Positions 21,719 to 36,700 of a DNA stretch of 64,000 nucleotides are shown here, piece after piece. Numbering within the stretch: position 1 is the first letter of the stretch; each line of letters opens with the position of its first letter. The notes beneath the pieces are model-generated. The model was not told the DNA's origin and ran no database searches. It saw only the letters and a list, made by a program, of their open reading frames with translations. Source of the stretch: Paratinospora sagittata (Eukaryota > Streptophyta > Magnoliopsida > Ranunculales > Menispermaceae); contig CM069599.1 in assembly GCA_035771175.1 (NCBI GenBank), forward strand, positions 34,877,562-34,941,561, read 5' to 3'. The translations under genes and the position numbers were made by a program.

Positions 21719-24700
21719 CTAACTGGAACCTGGCTGCGGAAATATTTCTCTAAGGGCTTGCTGCAAGTTTAGCACGATCTCTGCATATGCTGAAGGAGTA
21801 AAGTGGAAGAAACAAACAAGTTAACTAATTATAATAAGTAATATTGGTCTCTCTGTCACAAATGAAGGATACCCAAATTAAAATGGAGGGAATCTACAAT
21901 CCTTGTCAGTTAGGCCATTAGAGCAATATGCTGATCAATATCACCAGGGTGCTGCTGTAGGCTACCCATCATGGCCAACACAACAAGCATCTTAGGTTTC
22001 CATCAATTTGAATAGAGTTGTGGGACCTTCGGTTCCATTTTTCCTTTTAACATTAATATATATCTTTTGTTTCTTTTAAAAAAAAAACAAAACACAATAA
22101 TATTAAAGTTGTAGGACCTTCTGGCAAGCTCATGGTCCGCAAGGCATCCTCAGCATAAGATAGACGAGCAGGAACAGAGTGAGCAGCACCAATCCCGCTT
22201 CCTCTTCTGTTCATAATTGTTGGTAGTGCTGTTGATGTCAAACTTTTCTTTGATGGATGGACTGGCCATGCCAATACTCTGATCCTTGTTGGTAATATGG
22301 AGATTAGATCCATGTATCTAATACTCACTGTAACCTTGCTGCAGCAGATTCACACATTTACTCAAACAGTAGAGCATAGACAACAATAATGAAAAATAGC
22401 ATCTATCATTAACAGAAATGAATGAACTCAACAAACCCGAATAAGAAAGTATCATGGCAAGCCACAACTTTTGTATTACGAGAAAATAATTGAAATCCAT
22501 GTCACATTTTAAGACTAGTTCCTAAAAGTTAGATCTCCACCTCAAGTTCGATAAAAAAATTATCAAAAGTTAGGCTCAAGCACCAATTTCATCTTAAGTG
22601 AGGTACACTAGGTCAAAATAATATTTTTATAGATAATTTTGTAAGGAGAACTTCGTACATAGATACATACAACTCAACTCAACAAACAAAGCCTTTGCTT
22701 CCTCTACCACTCTATCAAAGGCTAAGTCAACAGTACATTACAAGTACTCATCTTTCTTAATTATCTCTATTAATGTTACTTTGGATCTTCTTTTGCCTTT
22801 ATTATTACCAGTAATTGATATATACACACATGCATATATATTATTATCAAAAAAGATAATATCGCACTAGAAAGAAAGGAGTGTTAGATCAAATTATCAA
22901 TCACAGATAAACAATAAGTGAAATTGTAAGGCAAACCAAGAAACAAGATAACACTGCCTCAGGTTGAAATTGAATAAAAAGATTAAAACCTACCAATCAA
23001 AGTCATCTATTACAAATTCAATAACATGGTATGAAAGGCTGTGATAAAGTTCTCCAATTTGCGCGCCATACAACTCCTTGATAAGGCCAACCTACATGAC
23101 AGCCATAAAGGAAGTTCATTATTGTATGTTCAAGCTTGCAGCCAACTAGAAACAGAATCCATGATAAGGTATCCTGAGAGCCAATTTGGTGATATTTTAC
23201 CTAAACAGGTTGCACTAGGGAGAAAGAAAGTTGCAATCGAGTGAATGACTCCCCAACAAAGAATTATAGAAAAATAGAAAATTTACAAGCCATCATGACA
23301 GGCTCCCAATATGGTGTCTTTTCCATGGGACAGTGCTTTTCCACTACTCATGAGCAGCCTATGCATCTTGCAAGTTTTCTACTACTCTCCATTTTCCATT
23401 TTCTTCAAAGGTCCCTCAAAAGTTTCAGTTTATTGCCAAATGAAAAAATATGAAAAGCCGTGCGGAATCACCTTTGTCACAGGTCTCCCGACAAACATCG
23501 GCACATTTACAAAAGCATAATAATATATGAAATGTTAATTGTGAGATGCAGCTGAAACAAATACTTTAGAAGAAAAGAAATCTAGTCCGCCAAATATTGA
23601 TATTTACACTTGTCATTATTTTGAAAGGTCCCAATTGAAGATATCTTTAGTGGGAAGCAGCGTGCATTGCTCTATATATTTTACAGTTTCATTCATGGTT
23701 GTTCATACTTAGATCGAGACACCCAGGATGTAAATTCTTAAACTACAAAGGATGAGACCAGCAGGAAAAAAATCTAAAGATGTCTTGTATTGCATAAAAT
23801 ACAGAATACCTGCTCTCGTCTATCCACATATGCCTGAACAAGTTCTCCAACATAGTCAATGAATTTCTATGAAAAAAATTAGAAAATTAGATGGTTGCTT
23901 AAGACATGGAATTGAACCTGCAAAAACTAATACAATTAATAACATAGAAAATGTAGCTGACCTTACCATCGCATTGGAGGAGAGGAGATCATTTTCTGCT
24001 TCCCGGATGGGTAAAAAGAAAGGAACTGTATGTTCAATTACAGTCATCTTCTCAAGGAATGACCTGCTCTCAAGAACACAATGGTACAATTCACGAGATT
24101 CTCCTGCAAATACAAATACATGAAAAAGGGGGGTGAAGAGATCAGTTCCACCAATTCTTCAGTCCAACTCAAGGATCTGGCCACTTCAAAACTTTGATCC
24201 ATCAAATGCAAAATCATCAAGTTTCACAATGATTAAGAGAACTGTTTCCAGATCATAAGAGAGCAAAGATTCAGGAAAGATAAAAAAGGGGAAACAGTGG
24301 AAAAGATGGTGAAGAAGATTTTTTATGGAGATCTAGTTCCATTTATCAGATTGGCAAATTGGCAACCTGCCAATTTGCCAATTGGCAATGCCAGAGATTA
24401 GCACCAATCATTGTAGGAGGGATATATTCAGTGCTCTTAAAGTCTACTCCAGTTGAAGTCTAATTTCAAAAATGGCATCAGCTTCAAGTTATGGGAGGAT
24501 TGCCGGTGGAACATTTGAGTATACTATTATTCATTTCATAAAATTTGGTAAATAATTAAATGTGCATCAGTTCCACCCCAGCTGCCTCAAAAGTACATGG
24601 ACCAATTTTTCCACTCATAGCAATATTAGAAAAGGAAGAATATATCTACTTTCTTATGATAATCAATTAGTGAAGACACATATAGCACTATACCTACCAG

Positions 24701-27700
24701 CAAAAGATGTTTCATACTGTATGCCAATTCTTGCCCCTTCCAAACAACAAATAACCTGCTCAAAAAGAAAATAAGACCATCAGATGCCTCGTCAATGTGA
24801 TTTAGAAGAAAAGCTGCAAAAGCTCTCCCAGAAAAATGCAGAATTGCATTCACAATTTTCTTCTTTTGCACTTTCATTGTCATGTCGCTACCTATCGTAC
24901 TTCTCCCAAAATAATTGCATTGGAACCCAGTTGGAAGTTAAAATCAAAAACTCAATTCAGCAAAAATTTCAAAACCAAATAACAAGCTAAACTAAAAGCT
25001 AGTTGGATGTGGATGAGATATTAAAAAGAAAAAGAAAGAAGAAAAATATCAAATTCTATAAGTATGGCCAAATGCTAAGACATTATCTAGGTGATATAAA
25101 CTGCTAGCAATTAAATAAATAATATAATCTCGTTATTTGATGCATATGTATTTAACTAAATATTGTAATAACTAATACTAATTTACTGTTTTGAGATTTT
25201 AACAACTCAAAGGTGAGTTTTAATAATTTTAGAAAGGATACCAATAAACTTAAAACCCAAAAGTATTAGATATCTCATTATCAGCAAGAGAAATGGTGGT
25301 TTTCCTTCTATAAAATTTGTGTATTAGTAAGATAAACAAGTCTAAGTTTAACTATGGATATGTGTAAAAAGAAAAGAAGCATATGGAATAAAATGTTGAG
25401 AATGCCTTCCATATATCAATACCTTATTTCCAACTCTATAAGTAGTTTTTCCATGGAAATGATGATCTGGGAGCATGCCTGCATCTCCTAGCATTGCCTT
25501 TCTATCTGCCTCCATATGAACCTGATGCATCAAATTCCGATAAGAGAAAATGTCAACTAAAAAATGCAGGTCCTTGCCTATCAAACTGTAACACCTAGAA
25601 CCTAAAGTATTCAATTCAGCAAATAAGCAAGAATAAGTCCAAGATTTGTCATTAATAATTACTTCGAAAGTGTTCAAAAGTGGAGTACCCGCTCCCTAAT
25701 TGTAGCTAATAGTCCATCATTCCATTGCTCGCCATCTAAACATATCTCTGCAAAATGAAGTACTTACCATTTAGAAAAGCAAAAAATCAACTATGACATT
25801 AGTTAGTGTACAAATACATAAATGCTAGCAAGATTTTAAAACTTTTAAGGTGCAAGCACAGCAAATTTCTTTTGTGGGGCAAAGTGTAATCCTCGAGGCA
25901 ATATGAGGCGTAAGCCTCAAATTTTTATCAAATAATATGTAAAAAAAAATTATAAAAAATCTTAAAAAACAAGTATCATTAATAAATAGAGAAACAAGAA
26001 AAGTTACAAACTTGATTTTATTTTATTTTATTTTTTATTTTTTTAAGAAGAAACAATGTTAGTAGTTAGTTGTATAACCAACTCAATCACCATCCTTCAC
26101 CATACCACACTCTCGGGGAGGTATCAGGCTCGTTCCTGACCCATTAATCCCCCTCACCCCCTAAGGTGAGGCAGTGGCAAGAGTTGAACCTAGAACCTTT
26201 AGGTTCCAAAGCCACCTCTTTACCAACTGCACAACTTGAACTATTTTTTATGCATGTTCACCTAATGACACTGACAATGTCAAGCATTCGAGACATAAAC
26301 TTGATCTTTCAATTGCTTTAGTATATAAACATTACTGATAAGTGATAACTTAATAAGCACATATTATAAGTCAAGATTTTCTAGGTTATGTTCTTATCGA
26401 AAAGAAAACTAGTAGAAAATTAGAAAATAAAATATGCAACAATCTTAGATATTTCCACTTCTTAGCTTTCACCATTTCTTGTGTTTTTTTATTTTTTTTA
26501 TTTTCTTTTATTATATTTGATGATCACTTCTTACAACAAACTCATAGAAACAACTAACAAATGTTCGTGTGATAAATTATAACTATATGAGAAGGTTAAC
26601 TTGGAGTTCCAAAACTTGGATCATCATAATAATTGAGATTAAAACTTCAAGAAAGAAAAGGAACTAGCGTATTTATTCTAATATCAGTTGGAGTGTCTGA
26701 AAAAAAATGTGGCTGAGATTTAAGCCTGGAATTTCAAAACTTGGATCTTGAACTTTAAGAAATAAAAAGTACTAGTTACTCTAATATCACTTAAAGTGTT
26801 ACAAGAAAAAATAGGAAAATGTAGATACAAAAAAGACTTAGATTGAGCCTTGTGTTTGCATACAATGAGGCCTAAGCCTCACATGGCCTTGAGGAGTAAG
26901 TCTCTTGGTGAGGCTCAAGCCTCATAGGGTACCTAAGGCCTAAACCTTAAGGTGGTATTTGACAGCCACGAGGCAAGGCAAGCCTCAAGGTGCAAGCCTC
27001 ATATAATATTTAAAACTATGACTGCTAGAATGCATGGGAAATTTTGGTCTATAATATTAATGAATAATGCATTACAAGCTCAAAAAGTTGAATGCATTAA
27101 TATATTTCCTATATTATTTTGGGAAAGTAAATTAACAATAGATGACATGTTTCAATTAGACAATTACTAAAAATCTTTGACAAAACTCAGAAACCATGAA
27201 GCATCTAAAACATAGAAAGAGTGGTGGAAACTGGGAAGAAAAAAAAAAGTAAAAAATAGCATAAAAAAAGAGCCAAGTAAAAAGTGTTTAGGACCCAAGT
27301 CAAATTTCCAGTCATTCAAATTTCTTTTGAGGGTAAAATTTTAAGAAATGTCTTTCATTAACATAATCCTAACAATCTCAACCTTTGTAAATTTATTCTT
27401 TATATCCCAAAATAGAATATAAAGATGCAAAATCAAACATGAGCAGTTTTTCTCAGCATGTCTATCTTCTTAGTGTCACCTAATAGCCTCAACCAACCTC
27501 GAGTGGTAAAATATTCAGATGGCACTTTATTTTTTGGCTCCCCAATGTTTATGGAAAAGATGTTTCAAAAGTTAACATGTAGTCCATCGAACTTAAGCAC
27601 GAACCATCATTGTGTAAGAATTGCTAAAGTGCACACAATAAAGTACATGTCAATCATGCTTGTACTGAAGCCTGAGTTATCTGCGGGTTATTGTTATTTA

Positions 27701-30700
27701 TATTCAATATAATTTGGGGCTTAGGACTTGGACTTGGTGTGAGTATGGGCACGGATAAGGGTGGCAATAATCCCAGTCTGAGCAACACCTAGTATTAACT
27801 TAACTATGATATGCCCCGAAAAAATATGTATTAGTATAAAATATTTATAATAATAGTTTACCAAATAGTCATGCATCACCTGGAGCTGAAAGCCTTTCTT
27901 TAACACAAATTAATTTTGTCCTGTGGAAACCATTCTAACAAGAGCTCTAAATCTAATGGCACAATCAAAGACTAGCCCAAAAAGTCAATTTAGAGCACCA
28001 CTGGCAAGAAAAAGAGCACATCCAATATTTTTCAATGAGCATCAACAAAAACAGCAACTAGCAAATTTAATCATTCAACTAAAAAATAGTATGTAGATAT
28101 TACCTTCAGTTTGAGCAGCTCGAGCAGCTTCAAATTCCTTTAGTAAACGTTCGTAAATCATCTTGTCAGTATCCCTGTAAAGATCACAATCTTAGCATAA
28201 AAATACTCATAAAGAAAACTAGATGAACAAACCCTTCTCTAGTATTTCTATGGTAGATTCAAACAACAAATGTTTCTAGACTGAAAGAAGCTCATCTTTG
28301 GTACTAGACAATATAACAATAAATGCAAAAGAACGGCCAATGGACAACGGAAATATGCACATCGCAATGGAAAATGGAACACAGATGCATTATAAGAGTT
28401 AGGAGAGCTTGATGACACTGCGTTCCATGAAGGGTGGGGATCACTATCTATTAAATACTAATAAAGTTGCATCCATAAAAACATCCTATCCCACGCACAA
28501 GACTCCTATTATTGTGGGGTAACCCTGCTTCCTTTATGTGAAATTATAGACATGGCATTTATTGGCACTTCACATGTTTATAGACATAGTTGTTAAATCG
28601 AAATCATATCGTAAAATCGTTAAGGGTGGCATTGGATTCAAATCATAAATCGAATCATAAATTATATCTTCACAAGATGTTTCATTCTAAAATAGGGCTC
28701 CACAATTACATATTATTATTTGGATGCACCCCATAGAGCCATGCTCCCAAGTTTTGTATATCTTTCTATGGGTTTTCATTTCTTAAACATAGACATAATA
28801 ATTAAAAATCACCCAAAACATCAAATAATACAACTTAAAAAAAGCCTTATAATTGAAAGAAACAAAGTAAAACTAGAGACTACCAAGTAGTTAGAAGCTT
28901 TATCTTACGTATTGCCAATGTCATTGCCCAACTCCACGTGGTCATATAGGTATTTCTCCATTCTTTAGGGTAAGTTCATGTATTTGTATGTATGTGCATG
29001 AAATTATATATGATTGTGTGTATTATAAATTATATATGAGCCATATTAAATAAAAGTATAATGTATGTGTTATTATTTATGCATGGGTCCATTGGACCAT
29101 GACTTAATATGAGCTTGACTTGATTGAATAAAGGAAAATGAAAAAAAAAAAAAAACAAGTGGTTGTTAATAGATGATTGGGAATTAAGATACATGAGAGA
29201 ATGAGATTGGCTAAGTCACGCATGGTCAACTAGTGGGCACTTGAGACCAACACAAGGCAAGTTGGGTATGGGAGTGCAAACAAGTGTCAAATGCTCTCAT
29301 TCTCTCTTTTGGACGTCCTTGAGGGTGAGAGAGTTGAGAGAAAAAAGAAGAAGAAAAGAGAAAGAGAGAGGAAGTTCCTTGGAGGGAAGGTCTTAGCGGT
29401 GTTTTTCATCAGAGGTTGGATTTCTTAGATCCGTAGTCGAATCAACCTTCAAATTTTTCAGCCAGTTCATCTCTGATGGTTCTTCATTCTGGTCGATGGA
29501 GATCTTGATCGGAGTTTTCTGATAAGAGATATAACCTTCCAAACACAGCTGGTCGAAAAATCTAAATTTCTCGCTCAATTTAGATCAAACTGCTAGATTA
29601 CCCAAATCTACCGTTGGATTAATCTGATATTTCAGCAAATGGTTCAAAACTGACCGTCTTGCATTATGAACGGTTAAGATGTTGACTGGAGGAGTATTTT
29701 GTGAGATATAAGCATCTGAGTTCAAGAATTTGTAGTAGGAGAGGAGAAATTGCTTTATTAGAACTGTCTTCGTCAAAGAGGCATATCTCTTTGATTTACC
29801 GTTGGATTTAGCTTAATTTTGGACAGAAGGTTTGTCACTTGATATTCTTGAATCTGAACGGTTAATATGGTTATTGAATATTTTTGTTGGCAGTTTGTTA
29901 CATCCGAACAGTGCATTGAATTAGGAGCGTAATTAATGTTTCTAATTCAATTATTAAAGGTGTTTACATGTGAAGCCATGTATTTGACCCAAACCCTACA
30001 AAGTGGACTTGTAGCTCTCCAAATGGTGTGCATGTGGCTTATGTTAAGCATTTGGATGAGTTTTAATGATTCATGATGATAATTGATGATTTCATTTGGT
30101 TTGAAGGGATGATTAGTGTAATTAACCCAATATGGCCTAGTAGAGATTTTACCCTATTTTAGGCATGAGTATTGTATATTGTGCCTATGGTAGTGCAGAA
30201 TTGGGGGTTTTGACGAATTATGATGATTCTACATGATTTGGGATGGCGAATGGTGTAATTGGCCTAATTGGCTATTTAGAGACCTTTACTTGAGAAATTA
30301 GGAATGGTGTATGTGTAGACTTGAGTTTGATCATCATTGTATGAATAATGTTTATTTCAGGACGTTGATTGAGATTGATCTAATTGGAGGTTGTATAACT
30401 TGAGTTATTGACTTTTGGATTAATTGTGAGTATTTCTCGCTCTATTTCTCCATTTATGGCATTGTATTTATATAAAATTGATGTGTTGAACGATATGCAT
30501 TCTATTGTATATATGCATAGTATTTATGATCATGACAAATGAATTTATGTGCATAGTATTGCCTTGTGTATTTTGGATTGAATACCTTGGCATTGTTATC
30601 TTCCTATTTACTTGTTCTTCGGGGAACATGCCGCTAGAGTACTTGAATTGGTACTTCATGGAGGGGACTTCCGAAGCACTGAGGAATGAATGAGTAGGAG

Positions 30701-33700
30701 GATTAGTGATGGATAATGCCCTGATCTAAACCTATTGGCCAATGGGGGAAGTAAAGGCACATGTTATCCTGACATGTCCTCTTTGTGAGGCGTCTGCATA
30801 TTTGATTTTTATGAAAATGATGCACAAAACCATATGATTAGTTTGAATCATGTATGTTATACTTCAATTGATGCATTTGTGTTTATAAATGTTATTTCAA
30901 TGGTATACATATTTTATAAATGCATTTGTGGAGATTATTGTAAAAATTATTCATTGAGCTAGTTGAGCTCATCCCATTTCCCAATTTTCTCAGGTTCTGA
31001 TTCGAAAGGGAAGGGCAAGGCTTAATCGTCTACGAGGCCTTCTTTTCCTTCTTTTTGGATGTGAGTTTTGGATTTTGGGGATTTGGGGATTGGGGTATTG
31101 TTTTGGGTTATTTGATTATTTTGTTCTTTTGGAACTTTTATATAACTATCACAGTACATATGTATATAACACATAGACTGTCTATGGACTGTATATGACT
31201 TCCTTGGGATGATGGGCTCTTGGTTGAGTTTCATATGAATATATTTGTTGATATTGAACCATATATACAGGATGGATTTGATCTTGTTAGATTTGGGACG
31301 ATGAAATTTGAATTTTGGTTCAATTATATTTGTCATATACAGGTTGTGTATTGTGTTTATTAGGTATTTTCTGCGTAGAGGCTTATCAGTGCCTCAAGTT
31401 TTGTCATGTAGTGGCATTATCTGGGGTACTGTGTCGGTCGTGACGTCACCCGATGAGGGGTCGCGACAATGTTCTCTTTGATGAAGACAGCTCTAATTAG
31501 ACAGTTTCTCCTCTCCTGCAGCAAATACCTGAACTCAGGTGATTATATCTCACAAAATACTCCTCAAGTCAACATCTTAACCGTTCATAATGCAAGAAGG
31601 TCGGTTTTGAACCATCTAATAAAATATCAGATCAATCCAACGGCAGATTTGGGAGATCCAGCAGTTTGATCTAAACTACGCGAGAAATTCAGATTTTTCG
31701 ACCAGTTGTGTTTGGAAGGTTATATCTCTTATCAGAAAACTCTGATCAAGATCTCCACGACTAGAATGAAGAACCATCAGAGATGAACTGGCTGAAAAAT
31801 TTGCAGGTTGATCCGACTACGGATCTAAGAAATCCAACCTCTGATGAAAAACGTCGTTGAGATCTTCCCTCCAAGCAACTTCCTCTCTTTTTCTCTTCTC
31901 TTCTTCTTTTTTCTCTCAACTCTCTCTCATCCTCAAGGACGTCCAAAAGAGAGAATGAGAGCATTTGACACTTGTTTGCACTCTCATACCCAACTTGCCT
32001 TGTGTTGATCTCAAGTGCCCACCAGTTAACCATGTGTCACTTAGCCAATCTCATTCTCCCATGTATCTTAATGCCCAATCATCCATTAACAACCACTTTT
32101 ACTTTTCTTTTTCTTTTCTTTTTTCATTTTTTTTTCATTTTCCTTTATTTAATCACGTCAAGCTCATATTAATTCATGGTCCAACAAGCCCATGCATAAA
32201 TAATAACACATACATTATACTTTTATTTAACATGGCTCATATACAATTTATAATACACACAATCATATATAATTTCATGCAAATACATTCAAATACATGA
32301 ACTTACCCCAAAGAATGGAGAAATACGTATACTAACACGTATACGACCACGTGGAGTTGGGTAATGACATTGGCAATACGTAAGATAAAGTCTAGGTCTG
32401 TTACAATCTCCCCAAGTTAGGAAATTTCGTCCTTGAAATTTAAGTTAAAAGTAAATCTTACCTCAAGCGGCGAACAAATCCGAAAACATTTCCCGCATTT
32501 GGTCTTCCCGCTCCCAGGTTTGTTCTTCGTTATCATGGAACTACTACTTGACTCGTACTAGAGGAATTTCTTTCTTCCTGAGCTTTTGAACTTTGCGAGC
32601 CACAACCTGAATTGGTTGTTCCACATAAGTTGCATCCTCCCCAACTTGTAACTGTGATACATCCAGCATAAGTACATGCGTGGGGTTTGCATAATACTTT
32701 CTCAACATGAACATGTGGAATGCATCATGAACACCTACAAGCTGAGGTGGCAGAGCAAGCCTGTATGCCAAGGGACCAATCCTCTCGAGGATCTCAAATG
32801 GTCCAATGAATCGAGGAGATAGCTTTCCTATCACACCAAATCTCATCTGCCCCTTCTATGGAGAGACCTTCAATAATACTCGATCTCCCACAACAAACTC
32901 TAATGGCCTATGACGCTTGTCGAAGTAGCTCTTTTGCCTATCTTGAGTTGTCTTCAACTTCGCCTTGATCTATTTAATCTTCTCAGTCTGTGCAACCACT
33001 GCTTTTGGCCCCAAAATCTATGTCTCCCCCACTTCGAACCAACAAGTAGGAGATCTACAAAGTCGCCTATAGAGAGCCTCATATGGCGTTATGCCAATGC
33101 TAGCCCGATAGCTATTATTATAGGTAAACTCACACAAATGAAGATATTCAATCCAACTCCCACCAAATTCTAAAATACATGACCTGAGCACATCCTCCAA
33201 CATCTGAATAACCTTCTCAGATTGTCCGTCCGTCTGAGGGTGGAATGTCGTATTGAAACGGAGCTGAGTTCCCATCTGATTTTGCATCACGCGCCAGAAT
33301 CTTTAAGTAAATCACGGATCTCTGTTCAACACAATTGAAACAAGAACTCTATGAAGTCTCACAATCTCTCGAAGGTATAATATGTTCAATCGGTCCACGG
33401 AATCTCTGGTGTTCGTCGGAAGGAAATGCGTAGATTTCGTAAGCCTATCAACAATTACCTAGATGACATCATATCTACTCTGAGACATAAGAAGTCCCAT
33501 AATGAAATCTATCGTGATATGCTCTCATTTTCATTTTGGAATGGATAATGGTTGCATTTGTCCTCCTGGCCTTTGGTGCTCAACTTTCACTTGCTGACAC
33601 ACTCCACACTTCCTAACATATTCAACTATGTCCTTTTTCATCCCATGCCACCAAACTGTACGCTTCATATCATGGTACATCTTGGTCGCTCCAGGGTGAA

Positions 33701-36700
33701 TAGTGTATTGTGATCTATGTGCCTCTCGAAGTAACTCATGTCTCAACTCAAGATCATACGGAATCCATAGTCTCCCCTAAAACCTCAGAATTCCATCTAC
33801 ATCTCTCGACCAATCAACTCGATCAGTACTGTCAGCCCAAGCATCAAACATCCCAAAATCCGGACTATGCTACTGCAAATACCTAATCCTCTGAATATGA
33901 GTATCCGACAGCTATGCCCGCATCTGAGCACATATATCCAAAGATGGTTCAACAGAATGTATACTCATCATCGATATCCTCTCCAATAATCGCCACTCAT
34001 GGGCCATCTGATAAGCTACAACGCCCGTTTCAACCCGTTTTCTGCTCAATGCATCAGCAACAACATTGGCCTTCCCAGGATAGTACTCCAATGCAAAGTC
34101 ATAATCCTTAAGAAATTCTAGCCATCTTCGTTGTCTCATATTCAATTCCTTTTGATCAAACAAATACTTCAGACTCTTATGATCAGAATACAATGTGAAA
34201 CTTTCACCATATAAATAATGTTTCCAAAGCTTCAGAGCAAACAATACAGCCGCCAACTCCAAATCATGAACGGGGTAGTTCTTCTCATGCAAGATTGGGT
34301 TGTGTTCTGATGGATTTAATTTTGGTTCAATTATAATTGTCATATACATGTTGTATATTGTGTTTATCAGGTATTTGGATTAGTATTTCTGTGGGAGGCT
34401 TATTAGTGCCTCAGGTTTTGCGTGTAGTGACATTATCTGGGGTACTGTGTCGGTCGTGACGTCACCCGGAGAGGGGTCGCGACAAAGGGAATCCGGCCTT
34501 GCTAACTATGTCACTCATAGGAGTCCATGGAAACACATCTCTAGCCTTTACCCATCCTTCCTTCCGCATATCCAACCCAAATTAGGGAATGGCCTCTCCA
34601 TACGCTTCTGGGAGGATTGTTGGTGTGGAGAAGATCCCCTTGCCCACTCCTTTCCCCATCTGTTCTATCTTTCCAACAGCCCCAACACTCCTATTTCCCA
34701 CTTCCTGACACATTTTCCTTCTAATCCTCTTGAGCAACCTTCTTGGAATCTTCGCTTTCCAAGAAATCTAAACCCTAGGTGGGTGGCTGAAATTGCTCCT
34801 ATGTTACCTAGTATTAATGTTATCTACTTTTCCCCCTCTTTGGATGATAGTTTCCTTTGGTCCCTTGGCATTTTCGGAACTAACTCTTGTCAATCTTTTT
34901 TCAACTTTCTCACAGACCTTCCCAATCCCCTGGCCCCCCCTTGTTGTCACTACATTTGGAAAGCTCCAATTCCAAATAGGATTAAGGTGTTCGGCCGGCT
35001 TGTGGCCCTCAACAAAATTTGCACCTAGGACCTTTTGCAAAAACGGTTTCCTTTTTCCTGTTTATCCCCTCAGTGTTGTGTGCTATGCTTTAACGATCAT
35101 GAGTCATGTGACCATATGTTTTTTAGGTGCTCGTTTACCAAGCAGGTTTGGCAAGATTGGGAGAGAGTGATCCCTGGGAAGTTTGTGCCACCATTATCGT
35201 GTGATAATTGTTCTATGTTTAATCATGTTGTTGGGTTCCTTAGGAGATGGAATATTGGATGCATTGTGTCTATTGTTGTGTTGTGGGCTATTTGGGGGGA
35301 GAGGAATAACAGAATTTTTAGGGGGATGTTGTCAAGGATATGGAGGATCCTAAGATCGCTGCGGCCAGATGGATCTATTCTTCAAAGTTAGGAGTTGGCT
35401 TTTCTTTTGCTGAATGGTATAGGAGTTGGGATGCAATGATGCTTTGACGCCTCTGTTTGTTTTGGTCTTAGTTAAGTGTTGCTATGTCTGGTGTATGGTT
35501 TAGATGGGATAACAATATTCGTTTCTTCTCAAAAAAAAAAAAACATGTGAATGAAAAGTATGCAAATGCCAACAAACAAACTTCAATCCAAGACCTCTCA
35601 CAAAAGAGGACTATGTTAGGAACAATGGACCTAAAAGTTATAGTTATCAGGTAGAAACCCAACAATTTATATCAAGCTCAATAATGCCCAAAAAAAAAAA
35701 AAATCATGTGCCAAAACAATTGACATATAATTCCACAGCTATTTCTGGTTTAGTAGATGAATTAATTCCCATCTAAGATGAACAATGAGATCCCCAAGGA
35801 AAGTGTCTCTCTTGCTAAAAGGAGAAGGTTCAAAATACAAATTATAGCATATTTTTGCCCAATTCAAATTGCTAATTTTAGTGGAGAAATGCAATATCAC
35901 CATCCTTTCCTACGGTTGTAAAAACACCACCTAGAATGACATATTATTGATATAAACTGTAAAGTTTAAATTCAGTTGGTAACTTTTTCTTTTCCTACCT
36001 AATTTGTGTCATTAGTCCAGTTCATATTGATCCTCAAAGCAACAAAGACATTTACAATGCATCTTATGCATGATCTCGGCAATTCATAGAAACTAAACAA
36101 TTCAAGAGTTTACAGGACAATGGATTACCTAGAAAGACGCTCCTTTAACTCTTCATGCCTTTTGAGGACATTTGATACTGAAAGGAAACCAAAAGAAAAA
36201 ATCAAGTTTCCAAAAATTAAATACAATAGAAATAAAATATATAATTACATACGTAAAAAAAAAAAAATGAATGACCAACAATACTTATGGTACTACATAC
36301 ATCTAGCTCGAGTAGTTTGCAACCGAGTATCTTCTTCTTGAATAAAGTTCTGTATAACAATAAAGTGCAAGATTGTATGGTCACCAAGGAATAAGGGAAG
36401 TAAAAATGCATATATCCAGTAGAGAGAGAGGGAGAGAGAAGATGGGGAGTGATGTTAATTTTTCTTAAAGACTTCTTGGAGAGAAAAAAAGCGAAGATAA
36501 AAGACAGAGAAATATAGCTAATCTATCATTTATGTGAGTAAGTCAATAGCTTGTTGTTAGTGAATAATTTTGAATAAAAACCAGTTCCTGAAATTCAAGG
36601 AACTCTAGCCATTTCATAACTGTCAGCCAAAAATGTAACTTTAAAATGGATGGTGAAGTTCCCAATAAATTCCACTATTTACAGAATATAATTTGATGGT

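Larger units (their letters stand above)
28898..34485. mobile_element. Rearranged Ty3/gypsy LTR retrotransposon in CENP-O intron 4
   Basis: The parts run in this order: a nearly full plus-oriented LTR (28898-31468), a minus-oriented 5' portion of the same LTR (32405-31469), the polypurine tract CTTGGGGAGAT and pol remnant on the minus strand (32406 to about 34310), then the last 175 bp of a plus-oriented LTR (34311-34485). Both plus LTR ends finish in GGGTCGCGACA. This order is what an inversion of the segment from pol to mid-3'-LTR would give in an element originally on the plus strand, plus loss of gag, protease and most of reverse transcriptase. No target duplication could be confirmed. 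Confidence 0.75.
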
